This document shows, piece by piece, positions 26,379 to 34,032 of a stretch of DNA of 64,000 bases. The stretch's first letter is position 1. The number at the start of each line of letters is the position of its first letter. The notes beneath the pieces were generated by a model. It had not been told where the DNA came from. It saw only the letters and a program-made list of their open reading frames with translations, and did no database searches. This DNA comes from a virus. The position numbers and the translations under genes are program-made. The stretch covers positions 175,551 to 239,550 of IMG/VR virus record IMGVR_UViG_3300033183_000491. The stretch is one strand, 5' to 3'.

Positions 26379-27335
26379 TTATTTCCTAACGTTTTTTGAA
26401 GAAAAATCTTTCCAAGATTCTAGATATTCTTTTTCCTTGTCTTCGTAGAACTCATACCAAGTCTGATTTTCTGGTTTAACATATTTAGGATCTTTTACTT
26501 TTTCAATATCCTTCAGATCCCTTTCTGCTTTTTTTCTTGATTTTACAGCATCAGAATCTTCTTCTCTTATTGTATAATCGAGAATCTTAATATCTTTTGG
26601 ACTAGGATTACTTGAGTTAACTATTCCAATATTTCCTGCATGAATATCATCTAACTTTGTATAAGCAAATATTTTTGCTATAGCATTATAATCTTCATAA
26701 AATTCAACTTCTTCAAAAGGCTTAACGTGAAAATAACCTTCTACTTGATCATAAAATTTCTTTTTTGTTACAGCTGGACCATCTGATTCTCTATAACTAA
26801 ATTCAAACAAAAGCTCAAGTATTTTCCTCGACAACTGATAATCACTCACTTCGTCGTCTAACATATTCGTAATTGTAGGAAAAATCTTTGATAATTCAAC
26901 TTTACCAACTGAATCTTCTAATGTTATAACTTTTTGACATATTAACCAAAGAGGCTTTTCGCTAATTTTATCATAATCATAAACTTCTACAAATATATCA
27001 CGTGGACCTTTACCATGCGCACCTTTAGAAACTTCTATTTCAAATTGATTAGTGTCAACAGCATTCTCGTTATTACTAACTTTTAAGACCCAATCTTCAT
27101 TAGGAATACTATACGCTGTTCTTTCTACACCTGATCCTAGTTTTTTTAAATTATAACTTTTAAGCTTGTAATAAAATAAATCAGGTAACCAAGTAAAACT
27201 ATATCCACTATTTATTCTTTCTTCAATATGTTTATTTAAATCTTTAACTAAATTTTCCAATGTTGTTGGATTAAAAGATTCAGTTAAATAAGATTTCCAA
27301 TTTTCAACTAAAAGTTTAAAATCTTTATTTTTCAT
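26379..27335 (-). CDS. Protein-kinase-like protein with capsid-targeting N-terminus
   Basis: 318 residues. Starts MKNKDFKLLVENWKSYLTES, where L-T-E before Ser is an excellent prohead-protease site. The body has kinase-fold landmarks in order: G-S-G-V-E-R-T-A-Y loop near 58, WVLKVS with the ATP-binding Lys near 74, a hinge PLWLICQKV, a catalytic-loop-like LDDIHAGNIGIV (D...N), and KILDYT in the DFG position. The C-terminal 60 residues are highly charged. I infer a kinase delivered with the genome, comparable in logic to T4 Alt. Confidence 0.65.
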   Translation of the reverse strand: MKNKDFKLLVENWKSYLTESFNPTTLENLVKDLNKHIEERINSGYSFTWLPDLFYYKLKSYNLKKLGSGVERTAYSIPNEDWVLKVSNNENAVDTNQFEIEVSKGAHGKGPRDIFVEVYDYDKISEKPLWLICQKVITLEDSVGKVELSKIFPTITNMLDDEVSDYQLSRKILELLFEFSYRESDGPAVTKKKFYDQVEGYFHVKPFEEVEFYEDYNAIAKIFAYTKLDDIHAGNIGIVNSSNPSPKDIKILDYTIREEDSDAVKSRKKAERDLKDIEKVKDPKYVKPENQTWYEFYEDKEKEYLESWKDFSSKNVRK

Positions 27336-27392
27336 TTTTTATTTCCTATAATTAGACTTGTAATTTATAATATTCTAATTATAATCATTAAT

Positions 27393-27551
27393 ATGAATTA
27401 TATAATAACATATGAAGAATTAACTTGTATTAATATCCTAATCAGAACTGTTCAAGAAGCTATTAATAGAAATTCATTTGACGAGGATGAAATTGAGTAT
27501 ATCTACAAACTCGTAGATAAATTAACTTCTAGTCATTGTGAGAATTGTTAA
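27393..27551 (+). CDS. Small plus-strand protein (tentative)
   Basis: 52 residues, MNYIITYEELTCINILIRTV to a C-terminal CENC. Acidic helix with three Cys. No clear ribosome site, but the composition is protein-like and it fills an otherwise empty gap. Its last 23 bp overlap the facing coiled-coil gene. Confidence 0.35.
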   Translation: MNYIITYEELTCINILIRTVQEAINRNSFDEDEIEYIYKLVDKLTSSHCENC

Positions 27552-28167
27552 CCACATCTTTTTGGACTTTGTCTACACCTTCAGTATTAATATTTATATT
27601 TTGATTAGATATTGATTTCAATTTATTTAAGAACACATCCGTTTCTTTTTCTTTTAAATAAATTGAACCCATTAAAGTTCCTGCTCTGTCTATAAACTCT
27701 TTAGGTAAAACTGATATTGTTGCTATACTTCTCTTTTTATTCTTTTCAGATAATTCCTCAACCTTGTCTAAATCTTTTCTTAGACTTTTAACATTATTAA
27801 TATTCACAGTCAGTTTTGTATTAATTGAATGAATTGAGCTTGATAAATTCTTGTCACTTTTAATTAACTCAATTTTTAAATCTTCAATGCTTTTTTTAAT
27901 TTGTTCAAGTCTATCTACATTAGACTTTAATTTTGAATTAAAATCTTCTAATGATTTATCTAAATTGTCATTTAAAACTTGAACTTTATCTTCTAAAACT
28001 TTTTCTTTAGGAGACTCTTCTTTAGGTTTAGATTCACTTTTAGAATTAATCAATGCAGTCCCAAGGGAAGTTATTGAAGTTATAACAGCTAAGATAACTG
28101 CTAACCATATATTTTTATCACTTCTTCCAGATACGTCTGATGTAATATTGTCTTCGTTTCCTGACAT
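27529..28167 (-). CDS. Membrane-anchored coiled-coil protein
   Basis: 212 residues. One TM helix at about 21-40 (IWLAVILAVITSITSLGTAL) and a long coiled coil (about 55-150) with regular Leu/Ile/Val heptads. The orientation suggests the coiled coil lies on one side of the inner membrane. No LxE tag. Function unknown; could scaffold injection or lysis. Confidence 0.6.
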   Translation of the reverse strand: MSGNEDNITSDVSGRSDKNIWLAVILAVITSITSLGTALINSKSESKPKEESPKEKVLEDKVQVLNDNLDKSLEDFNSKLKSNVDRLEQIKKSIEDLKIELIKSDKNLSSSIHSINTKLTVNINNVKSLRKDLDKVEELSEKNKKRSIATISVLPKEFIDRAGTLMGSIYLKEKETDVFLNKLKSISNQNININTEGVDKVQKDVVNNSHND

Positions 28168-28183
28168 AATTCCTCTTTAAGAT

Positions 28184-29062
28184 TTAAATCCATGCTAAAA
28201 TATATATAAATCCATCCTGAAGTTTGTGATTTTCTATTTCTGACTCAAATCTACTTAAAGTAGAGTTTTTGTGAACATTTTCATAACATTCTTTAAAAAA
28301 ATCTCTTAAATCATCATCTGACAAGTAACTATAACTTCCTATATTATCAAAATCAATACTATCTGCATCTTCCTTAGAAGACATTTCTGTCAAACAATAA
28401 GAATATATACTTGACCACACATCATCTTCACCAAGTTCAGGCGTAAATCCTATTCGTTTAAAAAATCTATAAACAGAAGTTATATAGTTATTAAGTAAAA
28501 CTCTTGACTTTCCAGCTATCTTCTCAACATTATGGCGTCTAACACCATCCTTATCAGCTTCTGAATGATGTATGTCATGAATCATCCAATTCATTTGATT
28601 CTTCAAAGAAAGAACTTGATTTTTTACTTGTTCTTCTTTATCAAATCCAAAAGGGTTTCCAAATAACTTCTCAGGAAGATCTCCTGCTTGTGGAGGAACA
28701 CACAAAATTGGTTTATTATCTTTTAAATTACAATTACTAAAATTAAAATTATGTAAGTGTTTTAAAAGTTGAATAACTTTATTATTCTTTTTTAGCACTA
28801 ATAATGGCCATCTTTTACTTGTCATAATATTAGAATATGCTACATCTTCAAGATCTTTCCCGCGATACTCTTTATCTGATATGACAACTTTTTCTATTTC
28901 AGAACGAAGTTCATCAATATTAAATAAACCTTTAAAAATTTGCTTTAAACTTGTCTTGTCAAAATCAGCAATTACTAAATCATAATCAAAAGGCTTTTTA
29001 AAAAAATCAGGAAAATTTCTTTCAAATAATAAAACTTCTTTTATATAGTTTTCTAATATCAT
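28184..29062 (-). CDS. Putative head-packaged protein with MILENYIKEVLLFE leader
   Basis: 292 residues. The first 14 residues are identical to those of the next gene and encoded by an identical 43-bp stretch. L-F-E is the expected cleavage site. The body contains WMIHDIHHSEADK near residue 159, a cluster of His/Asp/Glu that could bind metal, but I do not recognise a family. Ends 2 bp before the start of nothing else on that strand until 28167; likely co-transcribed with 29065-29811. Confidence 0.6.
   Translation of the reverse strand: MILENYIKEVLLFERNFPDFFKKPFDYDLVIADFDKTSLKQIFKGLFNIDELRSEIEKVVISDKEYRGKDLEDVAYSNIMTSKRWPLLVLKKNNKVIQLLKHLHNFNFSNCNLKDNKPILCVPPQAGDLPEKLFGNPFGFDKEEQVKNQVLSLKNQMNWMIHDIHHSEADKDGVRRHNVEKIAGKSRVLLNNYITSVYRFFKRIGFTPELGEDDVWSSIYSYCLTEMSSKEDADSIDFDNIGSYSYLSDDDLRDFFKECYENVHKNSTLSRFESEIENHKLQDGFIYILAWI
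29020..29062. repeat. 43-bp direct repeat encoding the leader peptide, copy 1
   Basis: Identical to 29769-29811. It covers the first 14 codons and one further base of the gene; similarity stops there at once, so the leader is a transferable module. Confidence 0.92.
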
Positions 29063-29064
29063 GA

Positions 29065-29811
29065 TTAATCCAGATTAAAAGATAAATTAAAATTTTTGTT
29101 TTTGTTTAAGAGTTTAATAATACTCAAATCATCTTTAAAGAAAGCATAGGAAAGAGAAATTTCGACATCCTTCCAATTTATTTCTTTATCACTCTTACTC
29201 AAATAATCTAAAGAAGACATTTGTTTTAAATCGTCTTCTTCGAAATCAGGAGTCATTTGACTCATTTCAATACCCGGATCTTCTTTTGCGCTTTTAATAG
29301 ATTTTTGATCAATATCCATTTTAACAGAATGTAAATTAGATTCAATTTTCGATCTTTCTAAAAATTTATCCCAAACTCTTTTAGCATCTTGAGAAACTGT
29401 TCTTCTATCTGAAAGAAGTGCTCCTGGTTGCATTAACAAACTAGAAATTACTTCTAAACCTATTTCATAAACTAAAGGACCAAACCCTTTTTCTGCTCTT
29501 GAATTTCCTACTTGATATGCCCTTCTTTTTTTAGAAAGCTTCACACCTTTTTCATCAACACCTACAACCCACTTTCGTGTCTCTTTTCCTTTTCTTTCTA
29601 ATCTATCAGCTAACATAAAATTAATATAAGCTACATTGTTTCCTTTAATATTAATTCTAACTGAAAATCCAGACGATCCACTTATACTCTCAACCAGTAT
29701 GTCAACAACCTCTCCCGATTTGCTCAATCTATTAATTATATTTGCTATTTTATTGTTAACAACAACATTTTCAAATAATAAAACTTCTTTTATATAGTTT
29801 TCTAATATCAT
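29065..29811 (-). CDS. Putative head-packaged protein with acetyltransferase-like core
   Basis: 248 residues, leader MILENYIKEVLLFE. The core EKGFGPLVYEIGLEVISS, then L-L-S-DRRTVS-x-DA-x-RVWDKFLERS, resembles a domain I know from T4-like phage virion proteins with a GNAT-like GYGPLLYD...SDR..VS..A..VW pattern. The C-terminal third is acidic. First gene of the minus strand next to the intergenic region, so it heads the left-going transcription. Confidence 0.6.
   Translation of the reverse strand: MILENYIKEVLLFENVVVNNKIANIINRLSKSGEVVDILVESISGSSGFSVRINIKGNNVAYINFMLADRLERKGKETRKWVVGVDEKGVKLSKKRRAYQVGNSRAEKGFGPLVYEIGLEVISSLLMQPGALLSDRRTVSQDAKRVWDKFLERSKIESNLHSVKMDIDQKSIKSAKEDPGIEMSQMTPDFEEDDLKQMSSLDYLSKSDKEINWKDVEISLSYAFFKDDLSIIKLLNKNKNFNLSFNLD
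29769..29811. repeat. 43-bp direct repeat encoding the leader peptide, copy 2
   Basis: Identical to 29020-29062, 749 bp away, at the start of the adjacent gene. Confidence 0.92.
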
Positions 29812-30104
29812 ATTTTTACTCTGCTTTAATTTTTATCTACTAAACTATATATTCTAATCAATATAGCAAATTTATTAAAACAGAGCAAAATTAAAAACTT
29901 GAATTCAAACAATCTCTTTCTTTATTTTATTATATAAAATTAATTCGCTCACACACGTAAACCCTTTCAAACCATCAAATCGTTATCCAAATTAATCTCA
30001 GATTACTCTTTAATACCCAACACCATAAAACATATATAAATCTCTCAAACACTCTTCTCACACAATTCTCAAATCAATCACACCCAATGCGACGCCCTCT
30101 CAAG

Positions 30105-30134
30105 CGCCGCTCGCTCTATCGCCACTCGCTCTAC
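30105..30134. repeat. Tandem 15-bp repeat
   Basis: CGCCGCTCGCTCTAT at 30105-30119 and CGCCACTCGCTCTAC at 30120-30134, two mismatches. The only G/C-dense spot in the G-poor tract; could be an iteron-like binding site. Confidence 0.6.
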
Positions 30135-30609
30135 CTTAACTCCATCAACACTCTTCATAAGGATTTGTTCAACACTAAATCATTACACAGTTTAATCTAC
30201 AATCACTCTTTTTAATCTTTTTAATTAAACACACATAAATCACAAAAACACTCTTCTCACGCAAATCTCGATTCAAATTCAACACAAATCACACAAAAGT
30301 CTCGACCTCACCCTCACCCTTCAGCAAACTCAAAAACTTTTCCAAATTTTTCTCCGGAAATTTTTTCACTTTTTCAACTTTTTACTTTTCAACTCTCAAA
30401 TACTTTTTTACCCCAAACGTCTCACGTTTCTCACACTTTTCAACACTTCTTCTCACAATCAACACTTAACACTCTCTCTCTCACACACATACACACATAT
30501 ACCACATGTATTCACTTATACTACATCTTTGGTATGAAAAGTTATCTCCGGAAAAATGTGGGAAGCGGACTTGGCCGGGCCCCAAATATACACCCAGAGA
30601 GTTATCGCT

Positions 30610-30657
30610 GGGGGCCTTCTGAGGGGGGCCCAGAAGGGGCGTCTTAGAGCGCCGGGG
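30610..30657 (+). other. G-quadruplex motif with hairpin
   Basis: Four G runs on the plus strand: 30610-30614 (5), 30623-30628 (6), 30636-30639 (4) and 30654-30657 (4). The same bases can form a hairpin CCTTCTG (30615-30621) / CAGAAGG (30631-30637). Exceptional in such an AT-rich genome. Confidence 0.65.
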
Positions 30658-30704
30658 CGTAGGGATATACACGTGGCGATTGGCGATGGGGATATGGACT
30701 GTAC

Positions 30705-30733
30705 GTGTATATTTGAAATGGATGGATTATAAT
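30705..30733 (+). promoter_or_regulatory. Early-type promoter P1
   Basis: GTGTAT 30705-30710, TATAAT 30728-30733, spacer 17, then AAACCATAAGG. First of four in tandem. About 16 bp after the -10 box there is an inverted repeat TTGGAA/TTCCAA. Confidence 0.8.
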
Positions 30734-30849
30734 AAACCATAAGGAAGGGGATTGGAACAACGGATTCCAAAGGATGGTAAGGCCAAGGCCTCCAGGACCT
30801 ACCCCGGATAAAACTGAAAGTTTGAATGACCAAAGGATCCTATTAAAAG

Positions 30850-30878
30850 GTGTATATTATTAATCGGTGGATTATAAT
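30850..30878 (+). promoter_or_regulatory. Early-type promoter P2
   Basis: GTGTAT 30850-30855, TATAAT 30873-30878, spacer 17, then AAACCATAAGG. 145 bp after P1. Confidence 0.8.
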
Positions 30879-30937
30879 AAACCATAAGGATTAAACATTG
30901 GTTTAAAACTTCAGGTCTTTGAAAACACAGGAAAACG

Positions 30938-30987
30938 GTTGGTTTGGGGATTGGAATGACTCTGGTCCTCGGTGTGAGAAAACCAAC
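30938..30987 (+). ncRNA. Possible structured leader or small RNA between P2 and P3
   Basis: GTTGGTTT (30938-30945) and AAACCAAC (30980-30987) form an 8-bp stem around a 34-nt G-rich loop with an internal short stem. No open frame of note lies between P2 and P3, so the P2 transcript begins as a structured untranslated RNA. Confidence 0.35.
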
Positions 30988-31010
30988 TGATAAAAGGCAA
31001 GTCATATTAG

Positions 31011-31039
31011 GTGTATATATAAATACCTTAGGTTATAAT
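31011..31039 (+). promoter_or_regulatory. Early-type promoter P3
   Basis: GTGTAT 31011-31016, TATAAT 31034-31039, spacer 17, then ATGACCATAAGG (one extra base compared with siblings). Confidence 0.78.
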
Positions 31040-31175
31040 ATGACCATAAGGCAAATTGGTTTTTGGCCTTAACCCCTTGGATAATGAAAGGAGGAGCTCG
31101 GTGATAGAATTGATCCCTATCATGTTAGGACTATTATTCCTCTCGATACCAATCTCGTTGATAATATATTGGTAA

Positions 31176-31204
31176 GTGTAATCTCTAAACAATCCTGTTA
31201 TAAT
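31176..31204 (+). promoter_or_regulatory. Early-type promoter P4
   Basis: GTGTAA 31176-31181, TATAAT 31199-31204, spacer 17. The CCATAAGG extension is missing. Closest promoter to the first paralogue gene (start 31248). Confidence 0.75.
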
Positions 31205-31247
31205 AACTCGTACCTTCCATACATTTCTAAATACAAAAGGAGTTCTT

Positions 31248-31829
31248 ATGAACATTGACAATCCAACACTCATCCAACAGCTCTTCCAAGAATTCGTCTC
31301 CAATGGGGGAAAGCCTCAGATCACATCTTTCCGGACACACCTCGAAGGTCTTATGAAGAATGAGATTAAACCACTTTGTGGCTCATCACGACGCCTCGCT
31401 CCCGGAGCTCATGACTGGAGGGACGAACTTAATGCAAGGTTTGGAGGACGAGGGGCTAAGTGGCAATTTGTCTCTCTCGAGGAAATTGCTCCCACTCTTG
31501 ACGGGTTCGACGAGGAAGGCATCGATACGACTGAATACCGGATGTGGACCCAGTCGCAAGGAAAAGCTTGGATTCGTTACCTTAAGCCTCGCATCGTCAA
31601 TGGTCAGAATGTGGCGGCATTTACGGTCCATACACTGGGGTCAACGATCTTCCAGCCTCACCAACTCCACTTTATCCCGGTCGATCGTTTGGATGAGACC
31701 ATCACTCCTCTCGGGGGAACACCATTCTCCCACAAACTCGAGGAATCCATCACAATCTCTGATGAGGACCCTGTCGTCGAGGATACACTGGAGGATACCG
31801 AGGTTGACGATGATGACCTCATCGGGTAA
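31248..31829 (+). CDS. Unknown early protein, GRGAKW family, paralogue 1
   Basis: 193 residues. An N-terminal helical part (about 1-55; LFQEF, T-S-F-R-T-H-L-E, EIKPLCG), then a core with RFGGRGAKWQFVSLEEI near 64, GKAWIRYLKPR near 108, an AAFTVHTLGSTI strand, a Q-P-H-Q-L-H-F-I-P-V-D-R-L-D segment and TPFSHKLEES; acidic tail. Four relatives lie to the right. No known domain recognised. Four promoters in tandem and C-ending codons suggest very strong early expression. RBS AAAGGAG is 8 bases before the ATG. Confidence 0.8.
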   Translation: MNIDNPTLIQQLFQEFVSNGGKPQITSFRTHLEGLMKNEIKPLCGSSRRLAPGAHDWRDELNARFGGRGAKWQFVSLEEIAPTLDGFDEEGIDTTEYRMWTQSQGKAWIRYLKPRIVNGQNVAAFTVHTLGSTIFQPHQLHFIPVDRLDETITPLGGTPFSHKLEESITISDEDPVVEDTLEDTEVDDDDLIG

Positions 31830-31903
31830 GGGGTAGGAGGGGATTGGGAGGATTATCTCTCGATCGTACAAATCACTCAGACGGCGATATAATCGTTCGA
31901 TGA

Positions 31904-31932
31904 GTGTAACATTAAATGATCTAGTCTATAAT
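31904..31932 (+). promoter_or_regulatory. Early-type promoter P5
   Basis: GTGTAA 31904-31909, TATAAT 31927-31932, spacer 17. Drives the gene at 31993. Confidence 0.75.
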
Positions 31933-31992
31933 ATAGATGTAGGTCAATCGTTGAAACATTCACTCTCTCATTCAGTCTGAAAGGACAAACTC

Positions 31993-32493
31993 ATGGAAAC
32001 GATCTTCGACAAATACACAGAGATTCGCAATTACGCTGACTTCGCTCATTCGATCTACAAGATGAAAGGATTCTGCCCTGAATACCGTGAGGCTCGAAAG
32101 CCCGTCAAAGAGATCGTTGACTCTCTCGATCCTGCCCTCATTGAGAGGTTCAGGAAGGCTCAACGATGGGTCGATCAAAACCACCCACTCGTTGGCTGCA
32201 ACTCGACCTGGTCAAATTGCAAGTCGAAGGAGGACATCATGCTTGATTACCTCGGACTCAGCGAATTCCGTGTCGATCGTCTGAGAAAAGACGAAGAGTT
32301 CAAGAAGTCCGATGTTTCGTCGAAACAGATGATCGTTGATGGCTTTAGGTATTACGAGGCTCTCCTCGACAAAGAGAGGGACATCCTTTCAGCTGGTGAC
32401 GTTGACATCTCGCACACTGACCGGATGGAGGAGGCGATCAGGACAATGCTTCTTTCGTTGAGTGACTACGACGACAACCTTGACGCTCTTTGA
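31993..32493 (+). CDS. Unknown helical early protein
   Basis: 166 residues, charged and helical (METIFDKYTEIRNYADFAHS start), four Cys/Trp-marked turns around residue 70 (VGCNSTWSNC). No family recognised. GAAAGGAC precedes the ATG. G+C-rich like its left neighbour, with ATC, CTC and GAC preferred. Confidence 0.65.
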   Translation: METIFDKYTEIRNYADFAHSIYKMKGFCPEYREARKPVKEIVDSLDPALIERFRKAQRWVDQNHPLVGCNSTWSNCKSKEDIMLDYLGLSEFRVDRLRKDEEFKKSDVSSKQMIVDGFRYYEALLDKERDILSAGDVDISHTDRMEEAIRTMLLSLSDYDDNLDAL

Positions 32494-32507
32494 GAAAAGG
32501 ATTCTGA

Positions 32508-32621
32508 ATGTTTCTTCTAGTCGTTACAATCTTCACATTCGTTTGCTACACTTATCTTCGCATGCTTTGGCTTATGACTAAGCTTCTCCCGATCACTCTC
32601 AAGACGATGTACTTCATCTGA
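32508..32621 (+). CDS. Membrane microprotein
   Basis: 37 residues, MFLLVVTIFTFVCYTYLRML then WLMTKLLPITLKTMYFI. One long hydrophobic helix and a short basic part. It lies 14 bp after the previous stop, with GAAAAGG as ribosome site, on the same transcript. Confidence 0.5.
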   Translation: MFLLVVTIFTFVCYTYLRMLWLMTKLLPITLKTMYFI

Positions 32622-32666
32622 GCTTGACTCGATCATCACACCTCTCGATTCGTCAACTTTTCAAAA

Positions 32667-32695
32667 GTGTAAATTGACTTAGTCATTGATATAAT
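32667..32695 (+). promoter_or_regulatory. Early-type promoter P6
   Basis: GTGTAA 32667-32672, TATAAT 32690-32695, spacer 17. CGTCAACT lies about 16 bp before the -35, as at several sibling promoters (P9, P12, P17). Confidence 0.75.
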
Positions 32696-32728
32696 CAACA
32701 AAAACATTTAAACAAACGAGGAAAACAC

Positions 32729-33028
32729 TTGAATCACACAGTTTTAACACTCATCACATCTTTCTGTCTTTCATCTCTTGCATACCACGCATCACAGGAT
32801 CAAGTTGAGATCTTGGAGTTTGACCCAATCGTTATTACTGCTCAGCACTCGACGATTGTCTTTGAAGAGACAGAGATTCGATCTGATGGTGACGCTGAAG
32901 GGATTGATTGGGATCACAATGAAGAGTTCTGGTGCGCAACGCATCCTGATGAATGTCTCATCGATACAAATCTTCAGGGAGGCGACGATGATGACGACGA
33001 TGACTCTGACGAAGAGTTTGGTTGCTAA
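32729..33028 (+). CDS. Exported acidic protein
   Basis: 99 residues from a TTG start (ACGAGG is 7 bases upstream; no ATG is available). Signal peptide about 1-21 (cleavage near AYHA). The mature part is strongly acidic, ending GGDDDDDDDSDEEFGC, with three further Cys (FWCATHPDECLID). Predicted to act in the periplasm or envelope; the poly-Asp tail may bind calcium or mimic nucleic acid. Confidence 0.6.
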   Translation: MNHTVLTLITSFCLSSLAYHASQDQVEILEFDPIVITAQHSTIVFEETEIRSDGDAEGIDWDHNEEFWCATHPDECLIDTNLQGGDDDDDDDSDEEFGC

Positions 33029-33043
33029 GACTTAAATTGGTTT

Positions 33044-33072
33044 GTGTACTTTATTTCGGACACTGATATAAT
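33044..33072 (+). promoter_or_regulatory. Early-type promoter P7
   Basis: GTGTAC 33044-33049, TATAAT 33067-33072, spacer 17. Confidence 0.75.
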
Positions 33073-33113
33073 AAAACGTACGGTTAATCTTCACACACTC
33101 AAAGGACATTCAA

Positions 33114-33488
33114 ATGAGAAACAACAAAAAGATCTGGACAAGAGAAGAGATCAATCAGATGATTATGCTTAATGATCACGCCGTTGAGAGAGCAATCGTT
33201 CGACTATATAAGGCACAGACTCAAGATGAAACTCTTCAGTCCAGATCAAAGCATCGCAATGGTCGAGGTTTCAACGCAGCTCACGCAAAATCTGGGACTC
33301 TCATCGCTCAGTGGATCTTGGGTCTTGATGGCAAGAATCGTCAAAGATACGAGCCTAAGAGTCTTCTACACCCAAGATGTTCAAAGCTTCTTGGTCCACG
33401 CATCAACTGTTTCAATGTGATCGCTAAAGCTAGGAAGATCGCGCTCATCCATTCATCACAACTCGTTGAGATTGCTAACAATCGTTAA
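33114..33488 (+). CDS. Basic early protein, NGRGFN type
   Basis: 124 residues. W-T-R-E-E-I...NDHAVERAIVRLYKAQTQDE, then K-H-R-N-G-R-G-F-N-A-A-H-A, a near-central gap, and a C-terminal I-x-x-S-x-QL-x-x-IAN. The order W-T-x-E-E / Y-x-x-QT-x-x-E / NG-x-GFN / QL-x-x-IA recurs in small proteins of many phages and plasmids, function unknown. Confidence 0.7.
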   Translation: MRNNKKIWTREEINQMIMLNDHAVERAIVRLYKAQTQDETLQSRSKHRNGRGFNAAHAKSGTLIAQWILGLDGKNRQRYEPKSLLHPRCSKLLGPRINCFNVIAKARKIALIHSSQLVEIANNR

Positions 33489-33501
33489 GAAAGAGGTTAT
33501 C

Positions 33502-33597
33502 ATGCTAACACTCACAGATTATGCGGCTTATGGGGGAATCATTTTAGCTTGCATCCTTGCTCTTGCCTTTATCTACGTTTTCATCGTTGAGATGTAG
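33502..33597 (+). CDS. Membrane microprotein
   Basis: 31 residues, MLTLTDYAAYGGIILACILA then LAFIYVFIVEM. A single TM helix with almost nothing outside it. AGAGG is 6 bases upstream; 13 bp after the preceding gene. Confidence 0.5.
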   Translation: MLTLTDYAAYGGIILACILALAFIYVFIVEM

Positions 33598-33623
33598 TAA
33601 TCATAGAATTCATCGGTTTGATA

Positions 33624-33652
33624 GTGTATATTGAATCGTTGAATAGTATAAT
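33624..33652 (+). promoter_or_regulatory. Early-type promoter P8
   Basis: GTGTAT 33624-33629, TATAAT 33647-33652, spacer 17. Confidence 0.77.
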
Positions 33653-33697
33653 AACTCATCAATCATATTAATCTAATCAAACAAAGGAATCATTCAG

Positions 33698-33913
33698 ATG
33701 GATGTTAACACAAAGCCTAGAAAGCAAAGACGACGTCTAACAGATAAACCAGCTCACACAGTTTGGTCTGAAAAGCTTGACAAAGGAGGATACATTATCT
33801 TTGCAGGGATTCGAGGAACAGACGCTAAGACTATCGCTGGAGGAGCAACAAGTGAGGAAACTCTTGAGTACAACATGAGGAAAGCAAAGCTCAAGTTTGG
33901 TCTCAAACTCTAG
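33698..33913 (+). CDS. Small basic early protein
   Basis: 71 residues with an N-terminal basic patch (KPRKQRRRL) and a compact body (GGYIIFAGIRGTDAKTIAGG). Possibly nucleic-acid binding; no family recognised. AAAGGAA precedes the ATG. Confidence 0.6.
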   Translation: MDVNTKPRKQRRRLTDKPAHTVWSEKLDKGGYIIFAGIRGTDAKTIAGGATSEETLEYNMRKAKLKFGLKL

Positions 33914-33955
33914 GATGCTCGAGGTTTATACCTCATGCTTCGTCAATTTTCCAAA

Positions 33956-33984
33956 GTGTATATTTAGATATCCTATATTATAAT
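33956..33984 (+). promoter_or_regulatory. Early-type promoter P9
   Basis: GTGTAT 33956-33961, TATAAT 33979-33984, spacer 17, then AAACCACAAGGTCCATTAAA. The leader reads CTTCTTCATCTAAAGGA, nearly the same as that of P10. Confidence 0.8.
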
Positions 33985-34032
33985 AAACCACAAGGTCCAT
34001 TAAACTTAACTTCTTCATCTAAAGGACACAAT

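Larger units (their letters stand above)
29812..31247. other. Large intergenic region, candidate replication origin
   Basis: 1.4 kb without a convincing gene, between outward-facing gene blocks. From about 29940 to 30530 the plus strand is C/A/T with very few G; from about 30530 onward it is rich in G. Such a flip of GC skew, with genes co-directional on either side, is the pattern of a bidirectional origin. It also holds a tandem repeat, a G-quadruplex motif, hairpins and four tandem promoters listed separately. Open frames on the minus strand here have odd composition (Pro/Arg/Trp) and are crossed by the promoters. Confidence 0.5.

Noticed and set aside
30481-31303. Several overlapping minus-strand open frames of 60-105 codons in the large intergenic region
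   Set aside because: They are rich in Pro, Arg and Trp, have no ribosome sites, and plus-strand promoters P1-P4 and the G-rich hairpin run through them.
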